A DNA stretch of 64,000 nucleotides from Lachnospiraceae bacterium (GTDB lineage Bacteria > Bacillota > Clostridia > Lachnospirales > Lachnospiraceae). Shown piece after piece: positions 48,340 to 57,306 of this stretch. Position numbers and translations under genes: made by a program. Below the pieces are notes generated by a model, which saw only the letters and a list, made by a program, of their open reading frames with translations, had not been told where the DNA came from and did not search any database. The DNA lies in assembly GCA_017427415.1 (NCBI GenBank), contig JAFRSU010000078.1:1-64000 (forward strand), read 5' to 3'. The first letter of the stretch is position 1. Each line of letters begins with the position of its first letter.

Positions 48340-48621
48340 ATGCCCTATACTAAGAACAATGGCAAGGAGCAGAACGACAAGGATGCTTCTTTAAAGAAGA
48401 AAGTAATTCGCAGAAGAAAGAAAGTATGTGCTTTCTGTGCAGATAAGACAAACGGCGGTATCGATTACAAGGATGGCAACAAGCTTAAGAGATTTATCTC
48501 TGAGCGCGGCAAGATCCTTCCCCGCAGAATCACAGGAACATGCGCAGAGCATCAGAGAGCAGTGACAGTAGCAGTTAAGCGTGCTCGTCAGCTTGCAATT
48601 CTTCCTTACGTTTGCGAGTAA
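48340..48621 (+). CDS. rpsR: 30S ribosomal protein S18
   Basis: 93 residues. [22 protein letters not shown]...[43 protein letters not shown] is S18; the CxxC plus a third Cys is the zinc-binding form. The frame opens at 48319; ATG 48340 with AAGGAGG upstream is the true start. Last gene of the operon, closed by the terminator at 48668. Confidence 0.97.
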   Translation: MPYTKNNGKEQNDKDASLKKKVIRRRKKVCAFCADKTNGGIDYKDGNKLKRFISERGKILPRRITGTCAEHQRAVTVAVKRARQLAILPYVCE

Positions 48622-48622
48622 T

Positions 48623-48742
48623 GTGACAGAGGGACGGTTCTCCTGTCATATAATAAGTTAAATATTTACCGGGTAGCGTAAACAAACACTACCCGGTTTT
48701 TTTGCGTTTGTTTTTGTGACAGGAGAACCGTCCCCTTGTCAC
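48623..48742. repeat. Inverted pair of GGGACGGTTCTC repeats around the terminator
   Basis: Left copy 48623-48648 and right copy 48717-48742 (inverted) match at 24 of 26 positions. Each copy has the core AGGGACGGTTCTC flanked by short arms that pair with each other (TGACAG/CTGTCA). A third copy with other arms is at 63141-63168. The type is common in Clostridia and resembles REP sequences mobilised by RAYT transposases; no such transposase is in this window. Confidence 0.75.
48668..48703 (+). terminator. Terminator of rpsF-ssb-rpsR operon
   Basis: ACCGGGTAG (48668-48676) and CTACCCGGT (48689-48697), followed by TTTTTT. It lies in the loop between the two inverted repeats. Confidence 0.9.
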
Positions 48743-48839
48743 ATATTTATTTATTGTGATTGTCATGAAAATATGTTATAATTATTCTGTATAAGTATTT
48801 TTGGATGAATCCGGGTACAGAAAGGTGAAGTGTGGCAGT

Positions 48840-50126
48840 ATGCTTGATCTGATAAAAAAATACCTCTCGGAAGGTTTCATATATGCTGTGGCAGCCTCAC
48901 CTTTAAAGAGCACGGAAGAAGAGGTGCTCAAAAAACATGCCCTTATCGGATGCTCCAAGGTGAAAGTTAAGCCTGTCCTGATAAAAAACGAAAGGGTCTT
49001 TCAGGTGACAAAGACCGTCGGACCAAAGGAGCTGCATGAAAATATGGACTTTGACCGCGTGGCAGAGCTGCTGGAGGATATCGCAGGGCATCCCTTTAAA
49101 AATACGGAGATAGTAAACAGGAACGATAAGTTATCACTCCTGGCCAATAAAAAAGGAGAAGTAACAGCTAAAGAGCATAAAGGTTCGCAGAAAGCAGATG
49201 CCGTAACCACTTCGAAAACAGGAAAATCCGGATCCGGCAGTTCAGATGCCATCTTGTGGGTTACCCCGGATATGGCACATAACAGGCAGAAACAGTATCT
49301 TATGCCTGAAGGAACACCCCTTCCTTTTTTGGTGGAATTGGGTGTCATGACGCCTGCCGGGAAGGTCATAGCATCAAAGTATGATAAGTTTAAACAGATA
49401 AACAGATACTTAGAGTTTATAGATGACATAGTGCCTGCACTCCCTAAGGGCAGGACGGTCAATATCGTGGATTTCGGCTGCGGGAAGTCATATCTCACAT
49501 TTGCCATGTACTACCTGCTTGTAAGCGTAAAAGGACTGGATGTCCGGATCACGGGACTTGACCTTAAAAAAGACGTTATCGAAAACTGCAATGCACTGGC
49601 TATAAAGTGCGGATATGATAGACTCAGCTTCCTGCATGGGGATATAGCCCGTTACGAGTCGGAGGACGGTAAGCACCCGGATATGGTGGTGACCTTACAT
49701 GCCTGTGACACGGCTACCGACTATGCCTTGGAAAAGGCGGTAAAGTGGGGAGCATCGGTCATCATGTGCGTACCGTGCTGCCAGCATGAATTAAATAAGC
49801 AGATAGAGTGCGACATACTATCTCCTGTCATGAAGTACGGACTGTTGAAAGAGAGATTTGCTGCGCTTCTTACCGACGGATTAAGAGCGGAGATGCTAGA
49901 GGCATCAGGCTATAAGACGCAGATACTCGAGTTTATAGATATGGAGCATACTCCCAAGAATATACTTATAAGAGCGGTAAAAAGGAATACGGGAAAGAAC
50001 AAACTGCAGGATAGGGAAAATACAGGAAAAAAGGACTCCGAAAAAACGGATTTTGAAAAGACTGCCGAATTTCTGCACGCGGAACCCACATTACAAAAGC
50101 TCCTTTTTGATAAAGAAAAGAAATAA
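48840..50126 (+). CDS. SAM-dependent methyltransferase (Methyltransf_32 type)
   Basis: 428 residues. The N-terminal ~110 residues contain the region KVKVKPVLIKNERVFQVTKTVG...LHENM. The Rossmann methyltransferase domain has motif I VDFGCGKSYLTFAMYYLL, VVTLHACDTATDYAL and CVPCCQHE, the pattern of class I enzymes of the Methyltransf_32 family, thought to act on RNA. A Lys/Glu-rich tail ends the protein. The frame is open from TTG 48801; ATG 48840, with AAAGGTGAA upstream, starts at the first conserved helix and is preferred, though not certain. Two bases separate it from the next gene. Confidence 0.8.
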   Translation: MLDLIKKYLSEGFIYAVAASPLKSTEEEVLKKHALIGCSKVKVKPVLIKNERVFQVTKTVGPKELHENMDFDRVAELLEDIAGHPFKNTEIVNRNDKLSLLANKKGEVTAKEHKGSQKADAVTTSKTGKSGSGSSDAILWVTPDMAHNRQKQYLMPEGTPLPFLVELGVMTPAGKVIASKYDKFKQINRYLEFIDDIVPALPKGRTVNIVDFGCGKSYLTFAMYYLLVSVKGLDVRITGLDLKKDVIENCNALAIKCGYDRLSFLHGDIARYESEDGKHPDMVVTLHACDTATDYALEKAVKWGASVIMCVPCCQHELNKQIECDILSPVMKYGLLKERFAALLTDGLRAEMLEASGYKTQILEFIDMEHTPKNILIRAVKRNTGKNKLQDRENTGKKDSEKTDFEKTAEFLHAEPTLQKLLFDKEKK

Positions 50127-50128
50127 CA

Positions 50129-52702
50129 ATGAACAAAAAAATGAAAACAAAACCCAAACACAGAGTCAGATTTATATATAAATTTCTGCTGGTGCTGTCG
50201 GTTTTCTTTGCTTCGCTGGTGTTTTTCAGCAGCGGCATAAAGGAAAGCATCTTTGATAATGAAAAGCAGACGGTTACCATGAAGGAGGCATCGTTCCCTC
50301 TTATCTCCATGGAGGTGGAGGGGGTGGAGATGAACCTCATGCATGGATATGCGGCCAATCTTGACAGCAGAGTCATAAGGGACTGTATCATTCCGGTGAC
50401 CGGAGAGAGAAGTTTTACGGTAAACATAGATGAGAGAGGCAGCAATGTTAAAAAGCTGAAATACCAGATATTTAATATAGACGGAAGACAGAAGGAAGAG
50501 GACAGCTTCACGATACTCGAGGACGGGGAAGGAAAGAAGAACCAGAAGATATCCCTAAAAGAAACCTATGAGACCGGCGCCGAGTATATATTGAAACTGA
50601 CACTTATCACCAACACCAGCAAGAGGATATATTACTATTCCCGTATCAAGATGTACGATCAGGGAAGACTTAAGGATAAAATAGATTTCATCCTGAACTT
50701 CCATAAGACACTTTTGGACCCTAACGGCAGGCGTGCCGAGGCACTCATGGACTGGCTGGAGCCGTCCAGAGCCACTGATATTTCCACATTTGCACACGTC
50801 GGGATAAAATCAAGGCTTAACATGGTATCGTACGGAAGCCTGAACCCTAAGGTAGTATATGAGCAGGTACCGACCGTTACGGAGTTCTATGAGAACTACG
50901 CATCGGTCAGGATAGACTATATATTGAGCGTCGATACCGAGACTGGTACCGAGTATTACAGGGCTGAAGAGGATTACCGTATAGGTCTGAAAGGTGACAG
51001 AACATACCTGTATAACTATGATAGAAGTATGGAGGAACTGTTTGACATCAAACAGTTTTCGCTGGAGAATAACGAGTTTAAGCTCGGTATCTGCGAGCCG
51101 GATGCAGCATCTGCCGCTATCAGCCCTAACGGGAAATACGTGGCGTTTGTGTATGGCGGCGAATTGATAGTATATGATACCGAAGAGTTTTCAGCGGCAA
51201 TGGCATTTTCGCTTTCAAATGGGGAAGCAGACTATACCACCGAGCTTCATAAGAATCATGATATCAAGATCTTAAGAGTCAGGGATGACGGCGGTGTGGA
51301 CTTCTACGTGAGCGGATACATGAGCTCGGGCGAGTATGAAGGCAGGGTCGGTGTCGCACTGTATGACTACAGCTTTACGGAAAATGTCCGCGAGGAAAAG
51401 ATGTTCATGCCGATAAACAGTGCCGGACAGATACTTAAGGCTGATCTATCCGAATTCACATTCTTAGGTGACAGACAGGTATTTTATTTCTCGATATACG
51501 GAAATATATATGCCTATAATCTGGCTTCTGCAAAGCTTGAGACCGTAGCGTCTGATATAGACGGCGGTGAACCGCTGTATTTTGAAGATGAAAAATATAT
51601 CGCATGGGCCGACAGGGCCGGTGAAGGATCGGAAGGCACCATACATATCCTTCATCTTGATACCGGGGAACAGCATGAGATAAAATCTCCATACGGGGCC
51701 ATCAGGCTTTTGGGAAAGATCAACAACAATATCATATACGGACTCGGTAATCCGGCGGATTCAATACGCGGCAAAGACGGAAGCCTGTTCCAGCCATATT
51801 ACAGGATGGTCATAGCTGACGGCTCCGCTAAGGTACTAAAGAGTTACGAAGAGGAAGATCTTTTTATATCGGGTATAGAGATAGGGGAAAATATCATCAC
51901 TATCCGTCGAGTACGATATGACGGGGAAAAGAACGAATATAAAGAGGCGGACAGCGATACTATCCTTAACAATCCCGAAGTAAAGAAAAATCCCGTACCG
52001 ATCGTGAAGCGTACATCCGAAAGGATGCTTACGGAGTACTATATAGGACTTCCGGGAGATAAGAAGCCTGCGGCTGTACCTGAGATAAAAACTGCGGCGA
52101 TAAGGGTACTGAACCGTGATACCACGGCCAGACTTCCCGACCCGAAGGTGGAAAACAGCTGTTATTATGCTTATTCGTTCGGAAAGGTGGTAGCTGCTGA
52201 CGAAGATGCGACAGATGTAATACAGGTGGCCGACAAGGGAGTCGGTACCGTTATCAACCGTGAGGGTAAGCTCATATGGGAGAGAGGTATCAAGACTGCC
52301 AGGACAGACTTAACGACTGTCAAGGGTGTAAAGGCTTCGGGAGATATCACATCAGCCGAGGCAGCTATGCAGACTATAGCAGGATTCAGGGAGCTTGAGT
52401 TTGATACACTCGGCTTTGATCCTGAAAAAGGAAGTATATTCGAGTATCTCAATAAGAACATGAAGCCCTCGATAGTGGATATGACGGGCTCGACGCTTGA
52501 CCAGGTACTTTACTCCGTATACCGCAAGCATCCGGTCATAGCCATAAGGGGTAACGGCAGTGCATGCGTGATCGTGGCTTACGACCAGACCGGCATCACC
52601 TTATACGACCCGGTAAAGGGCGACAGGGTGAAGGTCGGCATGATCGAGGCGGTAAAGGATTTCAAGAAGAACGGAAATATATTTATAAGTTATGTAGGAT
52701 AA
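50129..52702 (+). CDS. Membrane-anchored beta-propeller-like protein with C39-like C-terminal domain
   Basis: 857 residues. A basic start is followed by one membrane helix (FLLVLSVFFASLVFFSSGI, about 16-34). The large external part is beta-rich, with repeats of propeller type (AAISPNGKYVAFVYGGELIVYD, YFEDEKYIAWADRAG). The last ~125 residues resemble a C39-type peptidase fold (DITSAEAAMQTIAGF..., PVIAIRGNGSACVIVAYDQTGITLYDP), but the usual N-terminal catalytic Cys and the His are not evident, so it is probably a binding domain. Coupled to the methyltransferase gene by 2 bases. Function unknown. Confidence 0.65.
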   Translation: MNKKMKTKPKHRVRFIYKFLLVLSVFFASLVFFSSGIKESIFDNEKQTVTMKEASFPLISMEVEGVEMNLMHGYAANLDSRVIRDCIIPVTGERSFTVNIDERGSNVKKLKYQIFNIDGRQKEEDSFTILEDGEGKKNQKISLKETYETGAEYILKLTLITNTSKRIYYYSRIKMYDQGRLKDKIDFILNFHKTLLDPNGRRAEALMDWLEPSRATDISTFAHVGIKSRLNMVSYGSLNPKVVYEQVPTVTEFYENYASVRIDYILSVDTETGTEYYRAEEDYRIGLKGDRTYLYNYDRSMEELFDIKQFSLENNEFKLGICEPDAASAAISPNGKYVAFVYGGELIVYDTEEFSAAMAFSLSNGEADYTTELHKNHDIKILRVRDDGGVDFYVSGYMSSGEYEGRVGVALYDYSFTENVREEKMFMPINSAGQILKADLSEFTFLGDRQVFYFSIYGNIYAYNLASAKLETVASDIDGGEPLYFEDEKYIAWADRAGEGSEGTIHILHLDTGEQHEIKSPYGAIRLLGKINNNIIYGLGNPADSIRGKDGSLFQPYYRMVIADGSAKVLKSYEEEDLFISGIEIGENIITIRRVRYDGEKNEYKEADSDTILNNPEVKKNPVPIVKRTSERMLTEYYIGLPGDKKPAAVPEIKTAAIRVLNRDTTARLPDPKVENSCYYAYSFGKVVAADEDATDVIQVADKGVGTVINREGKLIWERGIKTARTDLTTVKGVKASGDITSAEAAMQTIAGFRELEFDTLGFDPEKGSIFEYLNKNMKPSIVDMTGSTLDQVLYSVYRKHPVIAIRGNGSACVIVAYDQTGITLYDPVKGDRVKVGMIEAVKDFKKNGNIFISYVG

Positions 52703-52709
52703 TATAAAT

Positions 52710-52742
52710 GTGTCATCCTTAAGCGAATGTGAAGGATCTTAC
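52710..52742. repeat. Short intergenic repeat (TGTCATCC...AAGGATCTT type)
   Basis: TGTCATCCTTAAGCGAATGT followed by GAAGGATCTTA. Similar sequences (AAGATTCTTCGCTT...AAAATGAC, inverted) lie at 54436-54467. Words of this sort are dispersed in many Firmicute genomes. Confidence 0.5.
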
Positions 52743-52760
52743 GAAAGGGGGAAACAGAAC

Positions 52761-53930
52761 ATGAATAAAAGAGTGTTTTTAATTGTACTTGACAGTGTGG
52801 GAGTAGGAGAGCTTCCCGATGCTGCCGAGTTCGGCGATGAAGGCAGCAATACCATAAAGGCGGCAGCTTCAAGCGGATTGCTTAATATGCCCAACATGAA
52901 GAAATTGGGATTTTTTAATATCTTAGGCATAGACGATATGTATGATGATATACCGGAAGCTCCTATGTATGCTGTATCAAGGCTTGCCGAAAGATCAAAA
53001 GGAAAGGATACCACGACAGGACATTGGGAGATAGCGGGGCTCGTATCGGAAAAGCCCATGCCCACATTCCCTAACGGATTCCCTGCAGATTTTATTGAGG
53101 CATATGAAAAAAGGATCGGCAGAAAAGTACTTTGCAATAAACCATACTCAGGAACCGACGTTATAAGGGATTACGGAAAAGAGCACGAGGAGACAGGTGC
53201 TTTGATAGTATATACTTCGGCCGACTCTGTATTCCAGATTGCGGCACATGAGTCGATCGTGCCTGTGGAGCAGCTCTATGAATATTGTAAGATAGCACGT
53301 GAGATGCTGCAGGGTGACTTAGGTGTGGGCAGAGTCATAGCCCGTCCTTTTGAGGGAGAATGGCCTTATAAGAGGACTCCCAGAAGACATGATTTTTCGC
53401 TTGTCCCTCCTAAGGACACTATGCTGGATGTGCTTAAAGCTAATGGATTCGATGTGCTTTCCGTAGGAAAGATCATTGACATATTTGCAGAAAAAGGTAT
53501 AACTGAATACGTACGTACATCAAATAACGAGGAAGGTATAGAAAGAACATTGGAGAATCTCGATAAGGACTTCAACGGACTTTCGTTTACCAATCTGGTA
53601 GATTTTGATATGGTATACGGGCACAGAAACGATGCTCCCGGTTATGCGAAGGCATTGTCATATTTTGATGAGAGACTGCCCGAGATGCTAAATAAATTAA
53701 GAGATGACGATATACTGATGATCACCGCCGATCACGGCTGCGACCCCGTTACCCCTTCCACCGATCACTCCAGAGAATACATACCGCTTGTTATCTATGG
53801 TAAAAACCTTAAGAAGGGCGTAAACCTCGGTACCAGGAACTCATTTTCTGATATCGGAGCCACCATCCTTGATTACTTCGGGCTTCCGATAGGGATAGAC
53901 GGAACGTCATTCTTACAAGATATAGTATAA
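52761..53930 (+). CDS. deoB: Phosphopentomutase
   Basis: 389 residues, full length. Converts ribose-1-phosphate or deoxyribose-1-phosphate to the 5-phosphates in nucleoside salvage. Alkaline-phosphatase superfamily metal sites: LDSVGVGELPDA at the start, SADSVFQIAAHE, TADHGCDPVTPSTDHSREYIP near the end; KGKDTTTGHWEI holds the active-site Thr. The frame begins at 52710 inside a repeat; ATG 52761 with AAAGGGGG upstream is the start. Confidence 0.96.
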   Translation: MNKRVFLIVLDSVGVGELPDAAEFGDEGSNTIKAAASSGLLNMPNMKKLGFFNILGIDDMYDDIPEAPMYAVSRLAERSKGKDTTTGHWEIAGLVSEKPMPTFPNGFPADFIEAYEKRIGRKVLCNKPYSGTDVIRDYGKEHEETGALIVYTSADSVFQIAAHESIVPVEQLYEYCKIAREMLQGDLGVGRVIARPFEGEWPYKRTPRRHDFSLVPPKDTMLDVLKANGFDVLSVGKIIDIFAEKGITEYVRTSNNEEGIERTLENLDKDFNGLSFTNLVDFDMVYGHRNDAPGYAKALSYFDERLPEMLNKLRDDDILMITADHGCDPVTPSTDHSREYIPLVIYGKNLKKGVNLGTRNSFSDIGATILDYFGLPIGIDGTSFLQDIV

Positions 53931-53946
53931 GCCTTCCCCTTGAGGT
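53931..53946. repeat. Half copy of the CCTTCCCC palindrome
   Basis: GCCTTCCCCTTGAGG directly behind deoB matches the left half of the palindromes at 2031-2060 and 37296-37328; the right half is missing. Confidence 0.45.
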
Positions 53947-54002
53947 GTTATACCACATCTTGAAGAAATCAAAATTAAGAAAAACATTAAAGGAATATCC
54001 CC

Positions 54003-54431
54003 ATGAAATTAGTTATCCAACGTGTTACAAGTGCATCTGTCACCATCGACGGTAAAGTGACTGGCAGTATCGGAAAAGGCTATATGGTCCTCATCGGTAT
54101 AGGCCGTGAGGATAGTGAAGAAACAGTCCGTAAGTATGCCGATAAAATGCTGAAGCTCCGTATATTTGAAGATGAAAACGGAAAAACAAACCTGTCGCTT
54201 TCACAGGTAAACGGCGAGCTTTTGTTGGTATCGCAGTTCACATTATATGCCGATACAAGCTCCAACCGGCCCGGATTTACCCCTGCGGCACCGCCCGATA
54301 TGGCAGAAAAGCTGTATAACTGTTTTGTGGAATATTGCAGGGATAAGGTGGCAAAGGTTGAGACCGGTGAATTCGGTGCGGATATGAAGGTATCCCTCAT
54401 AAACGACGGACCTTTCACGATATGTCTGTAG
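54003..54431 (+). CDS. dtd: D-aminoacyl-tRNA deacylase
   Basis: 142 residues. Removes D-amino acids wrongly attached to t[21 protein letters not shown], the SQFTLYAD active-site motif, [11 protein letters not shown] with the Gly-cisPro-type region and the end [10 protein letters not shown] identify DTD. Cytoplasmic homodimer. ATTAAAGGAATATCCCC precedes the ATG; AAAGGA is the ribosome site. Confidence 0.96.
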   Translation: MKLVIQRVTSASVTIDGKVTGSIGKGYMVLIGIGREDSEETVRKYADKMLKLRIFEDENGKTNLSLSQVNGELLLVSQFTLYADTSSNRPGFTPAAPPDMAEKLYNCFVEYCRDKVAKVETGEFGADMKVSLINDGPFTICL

Positions 54432-54435
54432 GATC

Positions 54436-54467
54436 TTTAAAGATTCTTCGCTTCACCCAAAATGACA
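54436..54467. repeat. Short intergenic repeat, inverted relative
   Basis: AAAGATTCTTCGCTTCACCC followed by AAAATGAC, resembling the inverse of 52710-52742. Non-coding stretch between dtd and the TSCPD gene. Confidence 0.45.
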
Positions 54468-54535
54468 AACTGATTCAAAGACAAAGAGATAATACAGGAA
54501 GACAATATAAAAACAATATCCAAAGGAGAAAAACT

Positions 54536-54787
54536 ATGTACGAATATGCTACTACAGGAACATGCTCAAGAGCTATCCAATATGATATTTATGAGGAAGA
54601 CGGCGTAAAGCGTGTAAGAAATGTTAAGTTTGTAGGCGGCTGCGCCGGTAACACCCAGGGTGTAGCGAAGCTTGTGGAAGGTATGAGAGCCGATGAAGTA
54701 GTCAGCAGGCTCAAAGGTATCAAGTGCGGTTTCAAGCCCACCTCATGCCCTGACCAGTTAGCACGTGCCATTGAAGCACAGCTGTGA
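54536..54787 (+). CDS. TSCPD domain protein (TIGR03905 type)
   Basis: 83 residues. YATTGTCSRAIQYDIYEEDGVKRVRNVKFVGGCAGNTQGVAKLVEGM...KCGFKPTSCPDQLARAIE is the short TSCPD family, named for its Thr-Ser-Cys-Pro-Asp motif; longer relatives lie at the C-terminus of vitamin B12-dependent ribonucleotide reductase. Four Cys suggest metal binding. AAAGGAG lies 7 bases before ATG 54536; the open frame from 54422 covers a repeat and is not coding. Confidence 0.88.
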   Translation: MYEYATTGTCSRAIQYDIYEEDGVKRVRNVKFVGGCAGNTQGVAKLVEGMRADEVVSRLKGIKCGFKPTSCPDQLARAIEAQL

Positions 54788-54820
54788 AGAATAAAAAACA
54801 GATACAAAAGAGGAGTTTCC

Positions 54821-55891
54821 ATGAAAAAGATAGTTCTTACGGGCGGAGGAACGGCAGGGCACGTTACTCCCAATATGGCGCTTATTGAAAAACTTCGTGA
54901 AATGAATTATGACATAACCTATATCGGCTCACTTGACGGTATAGAAAAAGGGCTGATAGAAGGTATGAAGGTGCCTTATTACGGCATATCTTCCGGTAAG
55001 CTGAGACGTTATTTCAGCTGGAAGAATTTTACAGATCCCTTCCGCGTCATAAAAGGATATTTCCAGGCTAAAAAGCTGTTAAAGGAGTTAGAACCCGATG
55101 TGGTATTTTCCAAGGGCGGTTTTGTGGCCGTACCCGTGGTATATGCAGCAAAAAAGAGAGGCATCCCTACCGTGATCCATGAGTCCGATATGACTCCCGG
55201 ACTGGCCAATAAGCTGTGTATAAAGAAGGCAGAAAAGATATGCTGTAATTTTGAGGAGACTCTTCAATATCTTCCGGCAGGAAAGGCAGTACATACCGGT
55301 ACTCCGTTAAGAAAAGAACTGTTTGAGGGAGACAGGGAAAAAGGCCTTGAGATAAACGGCTTCACAAACGGTATGCCGGTGCTTTTGGTAGTGGGCGGCT
55401 CCACAGGCGCACAGAGAGTAAATGAGGCAGTACGTAAGGTGATGCCCAAGCTGCTCGAAAGCTTTCAAGTGATCCATATCTGCGGTAAGGGTAAGACCGA
55501 TCCGGAGTTTGACCACATAAGGGGCTTGCGTCAATATGAATATGTAAGCGATGACTTAAAGGATATGTTTGCGGCAGCAGATATAGTCATATCGAGAGCA
55601 GGAGCCAACTCTGTGGCTGAGCTTCTGGCATTAAAAAAGCCGAACATCCTCATCCCATTATCTATAGGCAGCCGAGGTGACCAGGTGCTCAATGCCGAAG
55701 CCTTTGAGAAAAACGGCTACAGTTATCTCTTAAAGGAAGAAAACCTTACCGAGGAGAACCTCTTAAAAGCTGTCGATACGGTAAACAATGACCGCGAGAA
55801 GTATATCAGTGCCATGTCTACAGCCCTGGAGCGTGACGCTACCGAGATGATAGCGGATATGCTGAACGAGCTCGCAACAGGTAACGGCTGA
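54821..55891 (+). CDS. murG: UDP-N-acetylglucosamine--lipid I GlcNAc transferase
   Basis: 356 residues, full length. Adds GlcNAc to lipid I to make lipid II on the inner face of the membrane in peptidoglycan synthesis. LTGGGTAGHVTPNMAL is the first glycine loop, VFSKGGFVAVPVVYAA and HESDMTPGLANKL follow, VVGGSTGAQRVNEAV the second loop, and ISRAGANSVAELLALKKPNILIPLSIGSRGDQVLNA the UDP-GlcNAc site. AAGAGGAG precedes the ATG. Confidence 0.96.
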   Translation: MKKIVLTGGGTAGHVTPNMALIEKLREMNYDITYIGSLDGIEKGLIEGMKVPYYGISSGKLRRYFSWKNFTDPFRVIKGYFQAKKLLKELEPDVVFSKGGFVAVPVVYAAKKRGIPTVIHESDMTPGLANKLCIKKAEKICCNFEETLQYLPAGKAVHTGTPLRKELFEGDREKGLEINGFTNGMPVLLVVGGSTGAQRVNEAVRKVMPKLLESFQVIHICGKGKTDPEFDHIRGLRQYEYVSDDLKDMFAAADIVISRAGANSVAELLALKKPNILIPLSIGSRGDQVLNAEAFEKNGYSYLLKEENLTEENLLKAVDTVNNDREKYISAMSTALERDATEMIADMLNELATGNG

Positions 55892-55899
55892 TATCCGGG

Positions 55900-56445
55900 A
55901 TGAATGCCGGAATGGAGGAAAAAGTGGAAAAAGATAAAAAGATCCCGGTCACGATCAACATCACCGGCAGACACGAACAGGACGGCCTCACCGACAGCAT
56001 GGAGGATGAGTACACAGGGTATTTAAGTAAACGCGGTAGCAGTACATACATCATCTATGAGGATACGGAGAATAAGCTCAACAACCGTATAAAGGTAAGC
56101 GAAGGAAAGCTCGAGATAAAGAGGACCCCGGTTACCGGGCCGAATATAGGTAGTGGATCCGATCAAGACAAAAAAAACAATGACAACGGCATGGACGATA
56201 AAAAAATATCGGATCAGGATGAAAAGGAGATAAGTCCGGCCTCGTATCTGGCATATGTCCATAAGGAAACGGTATCCGGATATTACAGTACTCCCTACGG
56301 TAATATCGAGATGGAGACCTTTACCGAAAGCTTTGAGATAAAAGAAACAGAGTCTGCATATTTTTGCAGGCTCTGCGGTGATATAAATATGAATGGCAGT
56401 CCCGTATCAAGGTTTACCCTTGAGATCGAAGCTGCCGCAAAATGA
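55900..56445 (+). CDS. DUF1934 family beta-barrel protein
   Basis: 181 residues. PVTINITGRHEQDG, YTGYLSKRGSSTYIIYEDTE and the closing strands VSGYYSTPYGNIEMETFTESFEIKE...FTLEIEA are the calycin-like DUF1934 (YwiB) pattern. A ~45-residue Asp/Lys/Asn-rich insert (about 85-125) interrupts the barrel and is unusual. Nine bases after murG, so co-transcribed. ATG 55900 or 55912 may be the start; GGAGG lies before a third possibility (GTG 55924). Function unknown. Confidence 0.8.
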   Translation: MNAGMEEKVEKDKKIPVTINITGRHEQDGLTDSMEDEYTGYLSKRGSSTYIIYEDTENKLNNRIKVSEGKLEIKRTPVTGPNIGSGSDQDKKNNDNGMDDKKISDQDEKEISPASYLAYVHKETVSGYYSTPYGNIEMETFTESFEIKETESAYFCRLCGDINMNGSPVSRFTLEIEAAAK

Positions 56446-56451
56446 TCGTTA

Positions 56452-57027
56452 TTATTTTTTATCTTTTGACTTCTTAGAGTCCTTATCGGACTCTTTTTCT
56501 TTTTTTCTCATGGATGCGTATTTATCAGCCAGTTTCTGACGGAAGGACTTCTTTCCTTCGGGAACTAACAAGCCGCCTCTTGCCCACTTGGCTTCCATGA
56601 TGTAGATACCGTTGATAACGCACTTAACTTCTCGCTTCTCAGGGAGTACCGCGAACGCTTTCTCATCACACATGAAGGTCATGATCCTGGGTCCGACCTT
56701 AGCTTTAACTGTAGGTACCTTGGAGCCTCTTAAGTACTTGGGTGTCTGATCGATTACTATCTGGGGGAATCCGGCTTCCTTCAGCTTTAAACGCTCTTTC
56801 TTTATGACGAACAGTGAGGTGGTCTGTGCATTGGCCTGCATCTGTTCCTGGGCTGCATCCTGCTTTTTCTGGAGCTTTCTTCCGACTATCATAAGTACTA
56901 TAAAGCCGACTACTACGATCCCGAGTAAGACCAACAAAGGGATCACCATTGCAGATGCACCTAAAAATATAAAACCGGCGACTATGAGTGCCAGTAATAC
57001 CACTATTATAATTGCAAAAATAGACAT
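56452..57027 (-). CDS. Small membrane protein with two N-terminal helices, unknown
   Basis: 191 residues. Two adjacent membrane helices (IIIVVLLALIVAGFIFLGA and IPLLVLLGIVVVGFIVLMI) are followed by a cytoplasmic part with LFVIKKERLKLKEAGFPQIVIDQTPKY and a Lys/Asp/Ser-rich tail. No family recognised. It converges on the DUF1934 gene with 6 bases between stops. The ribosome site is weak; AGGA lies ~25 bases before the ATG. Confidence 0.7.
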   Translation of the reverse strand: MSIFAIIIVVLLALIVAGFIFLGASAMVIPLLVLLGIVVVGFIVLMIVGRKLQKKQDAAQEQMQANAQTTSLFVIKKERLKLKEAGFPQIVIDQTPKYLRGSKVPTVKAKVGPRIMTFMCDEKAFAVLPEKREVKCVINGIYIMEAKWARGGLLVPEGKKSFRQKLADKYASMRKKEKESDKDSKKSKDKK

Positions 57028-57306
57028 ATTATAAAACCGGCCCCGAAGGGCTTCCTTTCTGAAACTTTAAGGTGGTGAAAAACCACGCGTAGACTATAAT
57101 ATCATCTTTTTATCCAAAAAGCAAGAGAATTATAACGGGGATTATGTTACATCGATAAAATTATGGTTTTATTTTTGAAAAATATGTGATATACTTATCA
57201 TATATGCGGACACCAAAACCATTCTATGTGGTTTTTATACCTATATTAAGTTTGATAGTTCCAAAGAAGAAGTCAATTGATATCCTGCGGAACGGTTTGG
57301 AGGAAT

